NCBI GenBank assembly: GCA_024233865.1
Contig: JACKPA010000001.1
Span: 1,054,001 to 1,118,000, forward strand
Origin: Leptospiraceae bacterium
GTDB lineage: Bacteria; Spirochaetota; Leptospiria; Leptospirales; Leptospiraceae
DNA: 64,000 bases
Direction of reading: 5' to 3'
Part shown: in pieces, positions 62,251 through 64,000 of the stretch
Layout of the letters: each line of letters starts with the position of its first letter
Numbering within the stretch: position 1 is the stretch's first letter
Translations under genes and position numbers: made by a program
Notes under the pieces: generated by a model
Databases searched by the model: none
The model's input: only the letters and a program-made list of their open reading frames with translations
Told to the model about the DNA's origin: nothing

Positions 62251-62556
62251 ATGGAAAAGATATTTCCTATTGAAAAAGACAACATAGGAATCCGAGCTGA
62301 GATATTGGTTCTGTCAGAAAATATGAAAATTGGATTTCAAGCAGTAGAAAAACAAATCCAAGCGGTAGAAAAGCAAGTTCAAGCAGTGGAAAGGCATGTC
62401 TTAGCTTTGGAGAAGACCATGGATAAGCGTTTTGAGGCTGTTGAGAAAAGGATCGATTTTCAAACAAAATTGCTTTGGTTGGTAATAGCCATTCTGGTTA
62501 CAAGTGCAGGTTCGTTTATAAGCTTTCTTGTAAAGAATTGGCAGATAGGCGGATAA
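62251..62556 (+). CDS. Coiled-coil protein with C-terminal membrane anchor (Bdr/CCDC90-like)
   Basis: 101 residues from ATG 62251 (a GTG at 62188 would add 21). The middle is a coiled coil of heptads with repeated AVEK units (QAVEKQIQAVEKQVQAVERH), then TMDKRFEAVEKRIDFQTKLL, and a C-terminal membrane helix (LVIAILVTSAGSFISFLV). The order coiled coil then membrane anchor resembles Borrelia Bdr proteins and bacterial CCDC90-like proteins. The function is unknown. Confidence 0.6.
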   Translation: MEKIFPIEKDNIGIRAEILVLSENMKIGFQAVEKQIQAVEKQVQAVERHVLALEKTMDKRFEAVEKRIDFQTKLLWLVIAILVTSAGSFISFLVKNWQIGG

Positions 62557-62600
62557 AAGAAAAACAATTTTACAAAGAAGACTCCGAAAAAGATCTCACG

Positions 62601-63860
62601 TTAAAATATTTCATCCATTTTTTCCATAAGTTCTTCCGACTCGACTATCGTAAAATGGTTGGCATTTAGAATTTTATGGCTTCTCGTGGAAGGTTCCGGT
62701 TTTTTCAAAAAAACTTTATCCGTTAAGTAGGTAAGACTATCCTTTTCGACAATTCCATCTCCAAACCACATTTGCAATGGGTTGGTTTCGTCTCCGAGCA
62801 AGCAATAAAACTGATAGACATCCATATCATCCAGTTCTCCAAAGTAGTGTTGGATGGTATATCTAAATAGATGCCAATTCTCTTTCCAGTCCTCTTCACG
62901 CAAAATTCCATGGGACAAGTCTTTGATTCCATCGCTTCTTAGATTTCCAACGATTCCAAGCAATTTAAAAAACAAATCCGGCGACTGCTCTAATAAAAAC
63001 CCTAACCAAAATCCGACTTTTTCCAGATAAGAACCACCGTCCGGTGAACTGATAAATATTATCTTTCCAAAGCGATTAGCCCATTCTCTTTTTTGGAGTT
63101 TAGCGTAATAAAGCATACTCCGGAAAATAAGACCACCTTGGCTATAGGTAATTACGTTTAGTACAATGTCCGGGTCTTTGCTAAAAAGATCATCAAGAAG
63201 TTCTAACAGCTTTTTTCCGTTTTCCGAAATGTGCAGTCCATGGTTGTAGCGAGTATAAAAAGGAAAATATCCTTTTTTAAAAAAACGGGTCGAAATTCCC
63301 AATGAAACAATTTCACTTTCATCAATTTTTTTTATACAATCCATCCAGAGAGTTTCATCGCAAAAAAGTCCGGGAATATACAAAATAGCTTTTTTTAAAT
63401 GAGATGCTTTAAACTTATCATAAGCTTCTGTCGTGGAAATGTCTTTCCCTTTTTCTCGAAAACTCATACGTATCTTGGACATCGCGTATTTATTGTCATG
63501 GGAACTACCAAGTATACTGCTAACAGCTCGGTTGTCATAGATCATGTCGTGAGCAAAATTTTTTGCTATGCCAAGAGAATCAAAAGCCGTATCAAAAGCC
63601 TTTTCCGTATTGGTTATGGAAAGGTTCATGGCATTTTTTGTTACACCAGCAGAATACCTCACGTTTTGGGCTGCGATTTTGAGACCATTTTGCCATGATT
63701 CAATAAAGAAAAAGGTAGAAGATAGGGTTTTTAATCCGAATTCGGTTACCTTTAAGCTTCCGTGAGAAACTTCTCTGGCAAATTCCAAAGCCGTATTGGT
63801 GATTTTTTCTGATACCTTAACGGCATCGTGGCTAACTTTATGGAGAAATTCGATCAGCAT
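62601..63860 (-). CDS. Alpha/beta hydrolase, PGAP1/lipase-like
   Basis: 419 residues. The N-terminal 100-residue amphipathic helical region (SHDAVKVSEKITNTALEFAR) is unusual for this fold and may bind membrane or polyester granules. The hydrolase core starts at about 155 (AILYIPGLFCDETLWMDCI) with the nucleophile elbow TYSQGGLIF, Asp and His candidates in GDGIVE and NANHFTIV. It is presumably an esterase or lipase. The N-terminal helix with repeated Val-Ser/Thr-Lys-x could be phasin-like. Confidence 0.75.
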   Translation of the reverse strand: MLIEFLHKVSHDAVKVSEKITNTALEFAREVSHGSLKVTEFGLKTLSSTFFFIESWQNGLKIAAQNVRYSAGVTKNAMNLSITNTEKAFDTAFDSLGIAKNFAHDMIYDNRAVSSILGSSHDNKYAMSKIRMSFREKGKDISTTEAYDKFKASHLKKAILYIPGLFCDETLWMDCIKKIDESEIVSLGISTRFFKKGYFPFYTRYNHGLHISENGKKLLELLDDLFSKDPDIVLNVITYSQGGLIFRSMLYYAKLQKREWANRFGKIIFISSPDGGSYLEKVGFWLGFLLEQSPDLFFKLLGIVGNLRSDGIKDLSHGILREEDWKENWHLFRYTIQHYFGELDDMDVYQFYCLLGDETNPLQMWFGDGIVEKDSLTYLTDKVFLKKPEPSTRSHKILNANHFTIVESEELMEKMDEIF

Positions 63861-63872
63861 AATTTTTTACTT

Positions 63873-64000
63873 TCACACCTTCCATGAAGAAAACATTTTT
63901 TTCACCATGTATTTAGTCATCTTGAGTCCGCCACTCACAAAGTCACCAATGGATTTGGGAAATACAAAGCGTAGCGTGTCTAACAAAGCGTTGTATGTAT
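63873..64000 (-). CDS. C-terminal part of an unidentified gene
   Basis: A frame open to the window edge, reading YNALLDTLRFVFPKSIGDFV, then KMTKYMVKKMFSSWKV and TGA at 63873. It is upstream of the hydrolase on the same strand (13 bp between), so they may form an operon. Too short to identify. Confidence 0.5.
   Translation of the reverse strand, partial: TYNALLDTLRFVFPKSIGDFVSGGLKMTKYMVKKMFSSWKV

Overview
The window is AT-rich, tightly packed bacterial DNA that reads as a chromosome segment of a spirochaete of the Leptospiraceae (Leptospira or a close relative). This is inference from gene content. DnaA has the divergent domain IV I associate with Leptospira. Lipoprotein genes with loose lipoboxes are very abundant, several of them Leptospira-type small families. 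GGDEF, REC and PilZ signalling proteins are frequent. No rRNA, tRNA or CRISPR array was seen.

Layout. 1-5.3 kb: a Tas-like aldo/keto reductase cut by the window edge, a membrane fatty acid desaturase, a REC-GGDEF cyclase, and an overlapping operon of a membrane protein, an FtsX/MacB-type permease and its ATPase. 5.3-13.4 kb: an accessory island of lipoprotein and outer-membrane genes (one frameshifted), gene debris, at least three families of short dispersed foldback repeats, and a segment with two DUF488 genes bracketed by attC-like sequences. 13.4-26 kb: ygiD, tas, REC-HDOD, LolA-like, RNase T2, an overlapping RidA / membrane protein / SpoU methyltransferase / SanA operon, a REC-REC-GGDEF protein, a pectin-acetylesterase-like lipoprotein and small conserved genes. 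26.5-34 kb: dnaA, an MlaE/MlaF-like lipid ABC transporter pair, a glycosyltransferase, DedA, a B12-radical SAM protein and a DUF5009/HGSNAT-like acyltransferase.

34-43.7 kb: a 2119-residue alpha-2-macroglobulin with an intact CAEQ thioester, a Lys/Pro/Ala repeat protein, four related small envelope proteins, and a thioesterase/TetR pair. 43.85-50.4 kb: a giant Calx-beta-type surface lipoprotein with eight virtually identical 348-bp repeats, whose signal peptide is split by an IS982-like element. Removing the IS and one copy of its 7-bp target duplication restores the reading frame exactly. 50.4-64 kb: Uma2, an aldehyde dehydrogenase, a relic of an AAA_14/DUF4143 ATPase, then a 1174-residue protein that joins a periplasmic LIV-binding-type receptor, a second extracytoplasmic beta-rich domain, an MscS pore and a cyclic-nucleotide-binding domain, followed directly by a PilZ protein. 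After these come DUF1015, hpt, a SixA-like phosphatase, an AAA/PD-(D/E)XK protein, a toxin-antitoxin-like remnant truncated by a dispersed repeat, a coiled-coil membrane protein and an alpha/beta hydrolase.

The strongest leads are the receptor-MscS-cNBD channel, the IS-split repeat lipoprotein, the DUF488 segment between attC-like sequences, and the dispersed repeats that have become part of genes (one encodes a lipoprotein signal peptide, another ends a toxin-like gene).
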